From Pedobacter frigiditerrae (GTDB lineage Bacteria > Bacteroidota > Bacteroidia > Sphingobacteriales > Sphingobacteriaceae): a stretch of DNA of 64,000 nt. A model generated the notes under the pieces. That model saw only the letters and a program-made list of their open reading frames with translations. It was not told the DNA's origin and searched no databases. Location of the stretch: NCBI RefSeq assembly GCF_004331645.1, contig NZ_SJSK01000003.1, forward strand, positions 744,301 to 808,300, given 5' to 3'. The translations under genes and the position numbers were made by a program. This document shows positions 9,991 to 18,989 of the stretch, one piece after another; the first letter of the stretch is position 1, and each line of letters opens with the position of its first letter.

Positions 9991-10758
9991 TTACTTTCCA
10001 AATCTGTTGGCTTGAATTCTATCATATTCCTTCATATAATCTGGATTTTCTGTCTTACATATCCTGTCCCAAATTCTAAAATACAAGCCATAATTTCCTT
10101 TAAACTTACTGTGATGTAAATTATGGTAGACAGATGTATTAATAATCTCGAATAAAAAAGAGTTCCTAAGCCATTTAGGTGCAGTTTCATAACCTAAATG
10201 ACCATACACGTTGATGATAAAACCCACCAAAACAAAAAGAATAATCCCCAACTTGTGCATTGGCAAAAACAAAACAATTAAAATAATCACCGCATTTTCA
10301 GCAATGGTTTCCAATAAACTAAAAGAATAGGAAGTAAACGGTGATGGATTTGTTGATTTATGATGAACCAAATGTACTAACATGAATATTTTTGGATGGT
10401 GCAGCAGTCGATGCATCCAATAGAAATAAGTATCATGAATGATTAAACAAATAAACACACTTATGGATATCCACCAAATAGGATATTCATTCACATCCTG
10501 ATATATTTTTGTATAGGCAGTAAATGGTGTAAATAAAATGAAATAACCTATTAGTGTAGTTACAAATATCATTTGAAGCGAATAAGCTAGCTCTCTTTTA
10601 TAATCTTGCTTATTTGCTAGTTTACCTTGAATTTTAGCTTTGTGGGATTTTGAGCTCGAAATAACATAATACAACACAAATGGGATGCCTGCGAAAAGGA
10701 TGTACCTAATCGTAGAAATGCTAAAAATGCGTACTATTTTTTCAAAGTCCTCTTGCAT
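9991..10758 (-). CDS. Sterol desaturase / fatty acid hydroxylase family membrane protein
   Basis: 255 residues with several hydrophobic helices and the di-iron histidine clusters of the family: HDTYFYWMHRLLHH (His108, 116, 120, 121), HLVHH (129, 132, 133) and YHNLHHSK (212, 215, 216). The enzymes hydroxylate or desaturate lipid substrates at the membrane. The substrate here (fatty acid, sphingolipid or carotenoid) cannot be told. The gene appears monocistronic. Confidence 0.87.
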   Translation of the reverse strand: MQEDFEKIVRIFSISTIRYILFAGIPFVLYYVISSSKSHKAKIQGKLANKQDYKRELAYSLQMIFVTTLIGYFILFTPFTAYTKIYQDVNEYPIWWISISVFICLIIHDTYFYWMHRLLHHPKIFMLVHLVHHKSTNPSPFTSYSFSLLETIAENAVIILIVLFLPMHKLGIILFVLVGFIINVYGHLGYETAPKWLRNSFLFEIINTSVYHNLHHSKFKGNYGLYFRIWDRICKTENPDYMKEYDRIQANRFGK

Positions 10759-10821
10759 AACATCAAAACAATAAACAAATTAACTTATATTATATGACGT
10801 AACAAGTATAGTAGATACCTT

Positions 10822-11547
10822 TTACAATTGTTCTATATAATTCAGAAATAAATTTAGTGCTTTTCTTTTATCAGTAGTCAATTCAAAGTTTAATTTGTTT
10901 AACAAATAATCATCTAAATCGAAATTTGGTATGGATTTTAACTCCTTTAAAACTTCCTTTCTGTGTGCTAAACCAAACTTTAAAGCTTTGTCAAATTCTT
11001 TAACAAAGTTTAATGGAATTTCTTTATTGGCTACCCAAGCCGCATACACAAATGGTAATCCTGTAAATTTCATCCACTCCTCACCCATATCGTATGCATA
11101 GGCAAAATCAGCTTTGCGCCCAAAAGTTCTATCTCCAATTAAAACAATGGCATCAGTATCAATAACATCATCTGTTACAAATTCTACATCAATCTTGAAA
11201 TAAAATTTCAATAAAACTTTGGCTAAATTGTTCGATGTTCTAGATTGCAAATCGAGTTTTAAAGTTTTTATTTCAGATACTGGAACTTTAGAAAAAATAA
11301 ATACAGAGTTTACTGCTCCCACTGAACCAATACAATAAGAACCAATTATGTTTGCATTTGGTACAAAAGGAATTGCAGCAACTGGTATTAAACCTATATC
11401 AACTTGGTTATTAATTAGTTTAGCAGCACAATCTGAAGGAATATCTAAACTTAAATCTATTTGATTTATAATTTCATTTCTTTCTATTCCGTAGATAAAT
11501 GGTTTGGTGTTGGTATAGGAAACGGCTGATATTTTTATTTTATTCAC
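10822..11547 (-). CDS. mqnA: Chorismate dehydratase MqnA (futalosine menaquinone pathway)
   Basis: Solute-binding-protein-like fold with the MqnA opening KIKISAVSYTNTKPFIYGI, a DIGLIPVAAIPF segment, and the DRTFGR and FVYAAWVANK regions. MqnA dehydrates chorismate to 3-enolpyruvylbenzoate. I chose GTG 11547, which gives a short native N-terminus; the frame stays open upstream to a TTG at 11574. It is downstream of mqnE and a phosphatase on the same strand, so the region makes menaquinone by the futalosine route. Confidence 0.9.
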   Translation of the reverse strand: MNKIKISAVSYTNTKPFIYGIERNEIINQIDLSLDIPSDCAAKLINNQVDIGLIPVAAIPFVPNANIIGSYCIGSVGAVNSVFIFSKVPVSEIKTLKLDLQSRTSNNLAKVLLKFYFKIDVEFVTDDVIDTDAIVLIGDRTFGRKADFAYAYDMGEEWMKFTGLPFVYAAWVANKEIPLNFVKEFDKALKFGLAHRKEVLKELKSIPNFDLDDYLLNKLNFELTTDKRKALNLFLNYIEQL

Positions 11548-11610
11548 TTGTTGATTTATTCTTTTTACCACCAAAGAAACCTTAGAAAACCTAAGAAATA
11601 TGGTATGTAG

Positions 11611-12225
11611 TTAATCTTTTAAATGGTCTGTATTATTAAAATCGATTACTGAAAAATGCCCATCGGCATATTCCATTTTATAAAGTGTGGTATTTTGATG
11701 TGGGAAATCACCCATTTCTGAAAAAGGCTTTTTAAGTAGCATACACAACAATAAACGCATTGCCCTGCCATGCATACAAACCAAAATTCTTTTTTCTTCC
11801 GTTCTGCTTTTTATCAATTCAATGGTTTCGTGCATCCTCAACATCACATCATTCGGACTTTCACCACCTTCAAACTTGGCTTCATAATTACCACCTTGCC
11901 ATTTCTCTACAATCTCTAAAAATGCGTGTCTTGCTTCTGGTGTATTTGGTTGCCCTTCCCATAATCCCCAAGCTAATTCGTCTATGCCTTCGTGTTGCTC
12001 CCAAGGTAACCCTAAATCAATAAATTGTTGAACCGTTTGATGTGTTCTTTTTAAGGCAGAAGTATATATTTTATCAAATTGGATGTCCTTATAACGATTG
12101 TAAAAAGCTTCAGCTTGAGCTCTTCCAGTATCGTTTAAGTCGCTATCGACTCCTCTTCCTTGTACTATTCCTAACCTGTTTAATTCTGTTTCGCCGTGGC
12201 GGATAATGTATATTTCCTTAGTCAT
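11611..12225 (-). CDS. Histidine phosphatase family protein (phosphoglycerate-mutase-like)
   Basis: 204 residues. The RHG motif IYIIRHGETELN (His10) and the second catalytic region VCMHGRAMRLLL define the branch-1 histidine phosphatase fold. Members dephosphorylate small metabolites or act as mutases; specificity cannot be read from sequence. It lies between mqnE (73 bases upstream) and mqnA (63 bases downstream of its stop), so a link with menaquinone metabolism is possible but unproven. Confidence 0.85.
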   Translation of the reverse strand: MTKEIYIIRHGETELNRLGIVQGRGVDSDLNDTGRAQAEAFYNRYKDIQFDKIYTSALKRTHQTVQQFIDLGLPWEQHEGIDELAWGLWEGQPNTPEARHAFLEIVEKWQGGNYEAKFEGGESPNDVMLRMHETIELIKSRTEEKRILVCMHGRAMRLLLCMLLKKPFSEMGDFPHQNTTLYKMEYADGHFSVIDFNNTDHLKD

Positions 12226-12298
12226 TGGTTCATTAGTTCATTGTGCGATAGTTAAGCTATTTGAACATTTCAACATTCAAACCTTAAAACATTTCGAC

Positions 12299-13483
12299 CT
12301 AATTTATTACTGGCAATTTATAGTATTGTGGTTTAACATCATCTTCAAAAACAACATTAGTAAAATCAGTAACCACATTGTACAAAGTATCTCTTTCAAT
12401 AGGTTTGCGACCAACTTGCTTAATTAAATTAACCAATTCTTTAGTACTCATTGCTGGGTTTTGCTCCTCGGCACCTGCCATTGAATAGATTTTAGTGGTA
12501 TCATCTAAAGTTCCATCAATATCATCAACCCCAAAGTTTAAGGACATTTGAGCAGTTTCTCTACTAATCATAGCCCAGTAAGCCTTTATGTGGTCAAAAT
12601 TGTCCATATAAATCCTCGCAATGGCATAATTCCTTAAGTCTTCAATAACAGAAACCTCAGGTACATTACTCATCTGGTTATGCTGATTTCTGAACTTTAA
12701 AGGAATAAAAGTCTGGAAGCCCTTTGTTCTGTCTTGCAATTGGCGTAATTGCTCCATGTGGTCTACACGGTGCTCAAATTTTTCTATATGGCCGTACAAC
12801 ATTGTTGCATTAGAACGCATTCCTAATTTATGCCACTCTTCGTGTATCGCCAACCATTGCTCTGCGGTACATTTATCCTTGGCAATCTGCTCTCTAATTT
12901 CTGGATGAAAAATTTCAGCCCCACCACCTGGAATTGATTCCAAGCCAGCTTCCTTCATTAATTTCATTCCAGTTGAGTAATCAATTTTAGCTTTTTTAAA
13001 GATATAATGATACTCAACTGGTGTTAAAGCTTTAACATGTAAATCTGGTCTGTGTTTTTTAATTGCAGTAAATAAAGCCGAATAAAAAGCAACATCGTAC
13101 TGTGGCAAAACACCACCAACAATGTGAACTTCTGTAACGGGCTCATTATCGTATTTTTTTACGATATCAAGCATTTCTTCCATTGTCAACGCCCATCCTT
13201 CTTCCTTTTGCTTAATTAAACGAGAATAAGAACAGAATTTACAGTCGTAAACACAAAGGTTTGTTGGTTCTAAATGGAAATTCCTATTGAAATAAGTTTT
13301 ATCGCCATGCTTTTCTTCTCTAATAAAATTGGCTAAAACTCCTAAATAGCCAAGCTCAGCATGTTCATATAAATAAACACCTTCATCAAAAGTAATTCGT
13401 TGATGGTCTTGAACTTTTTGCGCAATATCCTTTAAGGGAGTAGAAAGATTTGGGTTTTGAATAAGAATGTCTAAAGCCTGCAC
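12299..13483 (-). CDS. mqnE: Aminofutalosine synthase MqnE (radical SAM)
   Basis: About 394 residues. The radical-SAM cluster CVYDCKFC (CxxxCxxC) follows YFNRNFHLEPTNL, the form typical of MqnE rather than MqnC. The enzyme joins 3-enolpyruvylbenzoate to adenosine from SAM to give aminofutalosine. I place the start at GTG 13483. The frame extends to ATG 13519, but a TACTTTTG promoter box at 13506-13513 lies inside that extension, so the upstream ATG would not be transcribed from it. Confidence 0.9.
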   Translation of the reverse strand: MQALDILIQNPNLSTPLKDIAQKVQDHQRITFDEGVYLYEHAELGYLGVLANFIREEKHGDKTYFNRNFHLEPTNLCVYDCKFCSYSRLIKQKEEGWALTMEEMLDIVKKYDNEPVTEVHIVGGVLPQYDVAFYSALFTAIKKHRPDLHVKALTPVEYHYIFKKAKIDYSTGMKLMKEAGLESIPGGGAEIFHPEIREQIAKDKCTAEQWLAIHEEWHKLGMRSNATMLYGHIEKFEHRVDHMEQLRQLQDRTKGFQTFIPLKFRNQHNQMSNVPEVSVIEDLRNYAIARIYMDNFDHIKAYWAMISRETAQMSLNFGVDDIDGTLDDTTKIYSMAGAEEQNPAMSTKELVNLIKQVGRKPIERDTLYNVVTDFTNVVFEDDVKPQYYKLPVIN

Positions 13484-13505
13484 AGTAATTCTTTTTATGT
13501 TTAGG

Positions 13506-13513
13506 CAAAAGTA
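13506..13513 (-). promoter_or_regulatory. TAnnTTTG -7 box for mqnE
   Basis: TACTTTTG on the minus strand, about 22 bases upstream of GTG 13483, matches the Bacteroidota -7 consensus. The -33 element is weak. Confidence 0.5.
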
Positions 13514-13571
13514 CAACATTGCCCTAATTGAACATCATTTTGTTGTAAAAATGGCTTATTTAGAAACAATA

Positions 13572-13597
13572 AAAGCCCCAATTTTCATTGAGGCTTT
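13572..13597 (-). terminator. Terminator after the lipocalin-like lipoprotein gene
   Basis: Inverted repeat AAAGCCCCAA / TTGAGGCTTT (one G-U pair) lies 24 bases after the stop of the leftward gene 13622-14116. It is followed on that strand by CTTTTATTG. Confidence 0.65.
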
Positions 13598-13621
13598 CTT
13601 ATCGAGACAAATTTATATTAA

Positions 13622-14116
13622 TTACTTTGCTGCTTTTGTAAAATTTAAAACCACATAAGCAGTTCTACCACCGTATTCAATTGGAGATTTAATCACCATC
13701 ATGTTATCATCAGCAGATGCTAAGGCTAAACGATAACCTGAAGTTACATTTTTTGCTTTATCGCCTTCAAATATTTGTTTATACTGAAAAGTTCCATCAG
13801 CTGGGCTTACAGACCAAAATATTGCTTGTGTTTTTGCAGCACAAGTAGAACTTGCTGGCAAACTGTAACTTCCATTACCACTATTGGTTAAACTCCAAGT
13901 ACTGCCAATAAAACACTTATAAGAACTTTCCCCTAAAAAAGATTTAATCGCTATATCAGGAATTCCTTCAAAAGTAATATTGTTTACTACCCAATTACCC
14001 GTTACATCACCTCTTTTCGCTGAAACAGCACCTGCGGCTGTAGTTTTCGGAGAGCAGCTTTGTAACACTATTATAGAACTACAAATTAAGGCTGCTATTA
14101 AAAATATTCTTTTCAT
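13622..14116 (-). CDS. Lipocalin-like domain lipoprotein (hypothetical)
   Basis: 164 residues. The lipoprotein signal ends VLQSC (Cys21). The mature part begins with a linker (SPKTTAAGAVSAKRG) and then GNWVVNNITFEG, a pattern seen in Bacteroidota lipocalin-like lipoproteins. It contains a predicted beta-barrel with TWSLTNSGNGSY and a Cys pair (residues about 68 and 92) that could form a disulfide. It probably sits on the inner leaflet of the outer membrane or on the surface; the ligand is unknown. Monocistronic, with its own terminator. Confidence 0.75.
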   Translation of the reverse strand: MKRIFLIAALICSSIIVLQSCSPKTTAAGAVSAKRGDVTGNWVVNNITFEGIPDIAIKSFLGESSYKCFIGSTWSLTNSGNGSYSLPASSTCAAKTQAIFWSVSPADGTFQYKQIFEGDKAKNVTSGYRLALASADDNMMVIKSPIEYGGRTAYVVLNFTKAAK

Positions 14117-14184
14117 ATACTTGTTTTTTGATTAAGCTAATTACATAAATCTTGCCAAGATTAAAATTTAGGCATATAAAAATT

Positions 14185-14192
14185 TAGCTTTG
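14185..14192 (+). promoter_or_regulatory. TAnnTTTG -7 box for the trans-sulfuration gene
   Basis: TAGCTTTG, 28 bases upstream of ATG 14221, fits the Bacteroidota -7 consensus. Confidence 0.5.
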
Positions 14193-14220
14193 TTATCATA
14201 TTTTCTTAATCCCGTACAAA

Positions 14221-15339
14221 ATGAAACCAGAAACTACTGCCATACATGCTCTAAATTTAGTTAAAAGTGCCACAGGCGATGTAACCATGCCTATTAGTTT
14301 ATCGACCACTTTTTTAAGAGGTGAAGATGGTGGTTATCCGGGCGGACACATGTATAGCAGGGTTAGTAATCCAAATCGTTCTGCGTTAGAGAAAGTAATT
14401 ACCGAATTAGAATTTGGAGAAGACACTTGTGCATTTTCATCTGGCAATACTGCAGGAATGACTGTTTTTCAGGCTTTAAAAGTTGGCAGTCACATCATTT
14501 GTCCTGATGATATGTATTGGGGGTTAAAAAAGCAATTACTAACCATTTTTCAAGATAGCTTAACTTTCGATTTTATTGATTTAACAGATTTAGCTGAAAT
14601 AGAAAGTTTTGTTAAATCAGATACAGCAATGATTTGGGCAGAAACACCCTCAAATCCACTACTAAAAATTACAGATATCAAAGCATTAGCCAAGCTCTGT
14701 AAAAAACATAATTTGATGCTTACTGTAGATAGTACTTTTGCCTCTCCTATTCTTCAAAACCCGATAAAATTAGGAGCAGATATTGTAATGCACTCGACCA
14801 CTAAGTATATTGGCGGCCATAGCGATGTTTTAGGAGGTTCATTAACAACCGCCAAAAAGAATGAATTTTGGGAAAGGATTATAAATGTTCAGCAAACTGG
14901 TGGCGCAGTTCCTTCTCCCTTTGATTGTTTCCTGTTATTAAGAAGCATTAAAACTTTAGCATATAGAATTAAAGGTCATTGCGAAAACGCCATAAAATTA
15001 GCAGTATACTTAGAAACTCATCCTAAAGTTGAGGCTGTTTATTATCCAGGTTTAAAATCTCACGCTCAATATGAGATTGCCAAAAAACAAATGAAAGATT
15101 TTGGCGGAATGCTTTCTATCTTGGTTAAAGGTGATGCAACAGCTGCCCGGAAAGTAGTAAATAGCGTGAAAATATTTGCACAAGCTACAAGTTTAGGAGG
15201 TGTAGAAAGCTTGATAGAACATAGAGCATCTGTAGAAGGACCGGACTCCAAAACTCCACAAAATTTAATTCGAATTTCTGTTGGCTTAGAGCATATAGAT
15301 GATTTAATTGCAGATTTGGAGCAAGCTTTAAATGCGTAG
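14221..15339 (+). CDS. Trans-sulfuration PLP enzyme (cystathionine gamma-synthase/beta-lyase family)
   Basis: 372 residues of the Cys/Met-metabolism PLP family: YSRVSNPNRSALE near residue 45, AETPSNPLL, and the Schiff-base Lys195 in HSTTKYIGGHSD. Length and motifs fit MetB or MetC/CGL, which convert activated homoserine plus cysteine to cystathionine, or cleave cystathionine. I cannot separate these activities by reading. It faces cysM-cysE and is 2.3 kb from metY-metX, so methionine/cysteine interconversion is the likely setting. Confidence 0.88.
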   Translation: MKPETTAIHALNLVKSATGDVTMPISLSTTFLRGEDGGYPGGHMYSRVSNPNRSALEKVITELEFGEDTCAFSSGNTAGMTVFQALKVGSHIICPDDMYWGLKKQLLTIFQDSLTFDFIDLTDLAEIESFVKSDTAMIWAETPSNPLLKITDIKALAKLCKKHNLMLTVDSTFASPILQNPIKLGADIVMHSTTKYIGGHSDVLGGSLTTAKKNEFWERIINVQQTGGAVPSPFDCFLLLRSIKTLAYRIKGHCENAIKLAVYLETHPKVEAVYYPGLKSHAQYEIAKKQMKDFGGMLSILVKGDATAARKVVNSVKIFAQATSLGGVESLIEHRASVEGPDSKTPQNLIRISVGLEHIDDLIADLEQALNA

Positions 15340-15357
15340 CAAGTGTAAGAAATAACG

Positions 15358-15395
15358 TAGGTTCGGTAGAAATATCATTCAATTTACCGAACCTA
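15358..15395. terminator. Bidirectional terminator between convergent genes
   Basis: Perfect 11-bp inverted repeat TAGGTTCGGTA / TACCGAACCTA with a 16-base AT-rich loop. It lies between the stops of the rightward trans-sulfuration gene and the leftward cysM. Confidence 0.75.
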
Positions 15396-15403
15396 TTTTA
15401 TAG

Positions 15404-16276
15404 TTATCCAAACAAATCACTGCTCAAATAGCGGTCTCCTCTATCGCATGCTATAAATACAATCAAACCACTTTCTATCTCTTGCGCTAACTGCAATGCG
15501 CAATGCAAAGCGCCCCCACTACTCATACCTGCAAAAATGCCTTCTTTTTTTGCTAAATCTCTAGCTGATTTGACGGCATGTTGCTGAGAAACATCCATAA
15601 TTCGATCAACACGTTGTGGTTCATAAATTTTAGGCAAATATTCAATCGGCCAGCGGCGAATACCAGGAATAGATGAATCTTCCGTAGGCTGACAACCCAC
15701 AATTTGAATGTCGGAATTTTTTTCTTTTAAGTACCTAGAATTACCCATGATACTGCCAGTGGTACCCATACTACTAACAAAATGCGTGATTCCGCCATTA
15801 GTATCGCTCCAAATCTCGGGACCAGTTGTTTTGTAATGTGCCAAATAGTTATCAGGGTTGGCAAATTGATTTAGCAGAAAATAACCTTTTTGGCTTCCTT
15901 TTTCTTCGGCATAATCCCTACATACTTCAATAGATTCGAGCAAAGTAACCTTAGCACCAAAAGCCTCCATGGTTAAAGTTCGCTCTTTGGTAGAACTAGC
16001 TGGCATTACCAGTTCTATTTCAATACCATAAATAGAGGCAATCATAGCTAACGCGATACCTGTATTTCCACTAGTAGCTTCTATCAATTTAGTGTTTTTA
16101 TTAACTTCGCCACGTTCCATCGCACTGCGAATCATATTTAAGGCTGCCCTATCTTTAACACTTCCACCAGGGTTATTTCCTTCTAGCTTTGCGTAAATTT
16201 TTACGTTTGGATTGGGATTTAAATAGCATATTTCTGCTAATGGTGTATTGCCTATGCAATCTATAATTGTTTTCAT
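15404..16276 (-). CDS. cysM: Cysteine synthase (CysM-type O-acetylserine sulfhydrylase)
   Basis: 290 residues. It begins MKTIIDCIGNTPL and has the PLP Lys41 in NNPGGSVKDRAA, the substrate loop EATSGNTGIALA and the PLP-phosphate loop SMGTTGSIMG. It makes L-cysteine from O-acetylserine and sulfide. The short length and PGGSVKDR motif favour CysM over CysK, though sulfur-donor preference is not certain. The gene starts three bases after cysE ends, so the two enzymes for cysteine are co-transcribed. Confidence 0.92.
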   Translation of the reverse strand: MKTIIDCIGNTPLAEICYLNPNPNVKIYAKLEGNNPGGSVKDRAALNMIRSAMERGEVNKNTKLIEATSGNTGIALAMIASIYGIEIELVMPASSTKERTLTMEAFGAKVTLLESIEVCRDYAEEKGSQKGYFLLNQFANPDNYLAHYKTTGPEIWSDTNGGITHFVSSMGTTGSIMGNSRYLKEKNSDIQIVGCQPTEDSSIPGIRRWPIEYLPKIYEPQRVDRIMDVSQQHAVKSARDLAKKEGIFAGMSSGGALHCALQLAQEIESGLIVFIACDRGDRYLSSDLFG

Positions 16277-16278
16277 GT

Positions 16279-17073
16279 TTACTTAATTTTAATTTCAGCT
16301 TGATGATAAACTGTAGAATTTTCTGGAACACTTACTGTTAACCACACGTTTCCGCCAATTAAACTATAATCACCAATAACAGTTAAACCTCCTAAAATGG
16401 TAGCACCAGAATAAATAATCACATAGTTACCAATAGTTGGATGTCTTTTGGTGTTACCTTTAGATTTATCAACACTTAATGCACCCAAAGTTACCCCTTG
16501 ATAAAGTTTTACATGATGACCTATCTCTGTAGTTTCACCAATTACTAAGCCAGTTCCATGGTCAATGTACAGATATTCACCAATTTTCGCTGCCGGATGA
16601 ATATCTATGCCCGTTATCGTATGTGCGTATTCTGTAATAATTCGCGGGATGTAAGGCACTTCCAATAAATATAACTCATGGGCAAAGCGATACATTGCAG
16701 TAGCAAAAAAACCAGGATAACATCTAATGATTTCGAATTCACTTTGTGCAGCTGGGTCGCCATCAACAAGTGCAGAAAGGTCTGTATTTAACTTCCGATA
16801 AATTTCCGGCAGGCGTTCAAAAAAAGTATCTGCAATCTCTTTATAGTGATTCTTGTTGCAAGCTTTAGTTGATTTCAATATCAGTTGAAGTTCTTCTTTA
16901 AGCTCAAAAAATACTCCTTTTAATATCTCAACCGTATAATTACTGGACGATCCTCGCTCTGGAAAAAGCAGATTGAGCAAATTATTTGCCCAACTGGCGA
17001 TGGCTTGATTTGAGGGCACTACCTGCTGTTGATTTTGACGAAAAATGATACTATCTAGTAATTTGGCTTCCAA
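16279..17073 (-). CDS. cysE: Serine O-acetyltransferase CysE
   Basis: 264 residues. The helical N-terminal half is followed by a left-handed beta-helix of hexapeptide repeats, with GIDIHPAAKIGEYLYIDHG and GVTLGALS holding the acetyl-CoA site and the catalytic His. It acetylates serine as the first step of cysteine synthesis and pairs with the downstream CysM. The start is TTG 17073; no ATG fits. A promoter (TAACTTTG) ends 24 bases upstream. Confidence 0.92.
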   Translation of the reverse strand: MEAKLLDSIIFRQNQQQVVPSNQAIASWANNLLNLLFPERGSSSNYTVEILKGVFFELKEELQLILKSTKACNKNHYKEIADTFFERLPEIYRKLNTDLSALVDGDPAAQSEFEIIRCYPGFFATAMYRFAHELYLLEVPYIPRIITEYAHTITGIDIHPAAKIGEYLYIDHGTGLVIGETTEIGHHVKLYQGVTLGALSVDKSKGNTKRHPTIGNYVIIYSGATILGGLTVIGDYSLIGGNVWLTVSVPENSTVYHQAEIKIK

Positions 17074-17096
17074 TGGATATAAATTTATTTACTCTA

Positions 17097-17125
17097 CAAA
17101 GTTAGTATACTTTATTTGTATTCAA
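17097..17125 (-). promoter_or_regulatory. cysE-cysM promoter
   Basis: On the minus strand TTG (17125-17123), 18 bases, then TAACTTTG (17104-17097), matching the Bacteroidota -33/-7 pattern. Confidence 0.65.
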
Positions 17126-17225
17126 TATATTTTGATATCTTAAAAGTCTTAATAACTTATCCAAATTTAAATTCTCAAAGTAAATAGCTGAAAAACAATA
17201 TATTAAAAATTAGTCAGAATTAAAT

Positions 17226-17257
17226 TTTGTATTTAATTGAAAAAAACTCTACTTTTG
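17226..17257 (+). promoter_or_regulatory. Promoter of the SAM riboswitch-metY-metX-hom unit
   Basis: TTTG (17226-17229), 20 bases, TACTTTTG (17250-17257). This is a close match to the Bacteroidota consensus. It starts transcription about 45 bases before the riboswitch aptamer. Confidence 0.75.
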
Positions 17258-17307
17258 GAATATGATTTGGCGAAAGCTAGATTAAAGTCAACACCGTTTA
17301 GGTTTTG

Positions 17308-17418
17308 ATTTATAAAGAAGTGGCGAGAGACAGGCTCTTTGACCCACTGGCAACCCTCCCTAACGGAGAAGGTGCCAATTCCTGACCATTCGACATGGTG
17401 TTGTTTGGAAATATAAAT
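17308..17418 (+). ncRNA. SAM-I (S-box) type riboswitch aptamer
   Basis: Conserved S-box core in order: GAGAGACAGGCTC, TTTGACCCACTGGCAACC, a short P3 hairpin (CTCC/GGAG) and GGTGCCAATTCC. The P1 helix closes as ATTTATA (17308-17314) with TATAAAT (17412-17418). S-box RNAs bind S-adenosylmethionine and repress methionine genes, and here metY, metX and homoserine dehydrogenase lie downstream. No terminator follows P1; instead a putative ribosome site (AAGAAAG) and the ATG of a 43-codon frame begin 3-9 bases later. Control may therefore be translational, acting first on that frame. Identification of the aptamer is firm; the switching mechanism is inferred. Confidence 0.88.
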
Positions 17419-17426
17419 TAAGAAAG

Positions 17427-17558
17427 ATGAAAACATTAAATTCAATTTCGCAAAGCGAAAATCTTAACTTAAAACCTCAAGGTTCAGTTTCTACTATTGT
17501 AAATCAAATTCGTTGTAATTCACAGCTGATGAATTGTATGTGCTGTTGCATGTACTAA
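17427..17558 (+). CDS. Cys/Met-rich 43-aa leader peptide between SAM riboswitch and metY
   Basis: ATG 17427 to TAA 17558. It is preceded by AAGAAAG and sits nine bases after the SAM aptamer. The first 29 residues are ordinary and polar. The last 14 read CNSQLMNCMCCCMY, with five Cys and three Met. The next gene, metY, begins 99 bases on. A frame loaded with Cys and Met codons at its end, in the leader of a sulfur amino-acid operon, is what a translational attenuator would look like: ribosomes stalling for Cys-tRNA or Met-tRNA would change the downstream fold. A weak hairpin (17595-17610) lies downstream. A metal-binding peptide or RiPP precursor is an alternative. Its reality as a translated frame is inferred from codon content and position. 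Confidence 0.65.
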   Translation: MKTLNSISQSENLNLKPQGSVSTIVNQIRCNSQLMNCMCCCMY

Positions 17559-18980
<1,422 letters not shown>

Positions 18981-18989
18981 TACTGAGTA

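Noticed and set aside
17233..17445. 70-codon frame on the minus strand upstream of metY
   Set aside because: It lies antisense to the SAM riboswitch aptamer, whose conserved core explains the sequence; it has no promoter or family resemblance.
17427..17558. Reading the 43-aa peptide as a metallothionein or RiPP precursor
   Set aside because: No modification enzyme or exporter is near, and its position between a SAM riboswitch and metY fits a regulatory leader better; kept only as an alternative.
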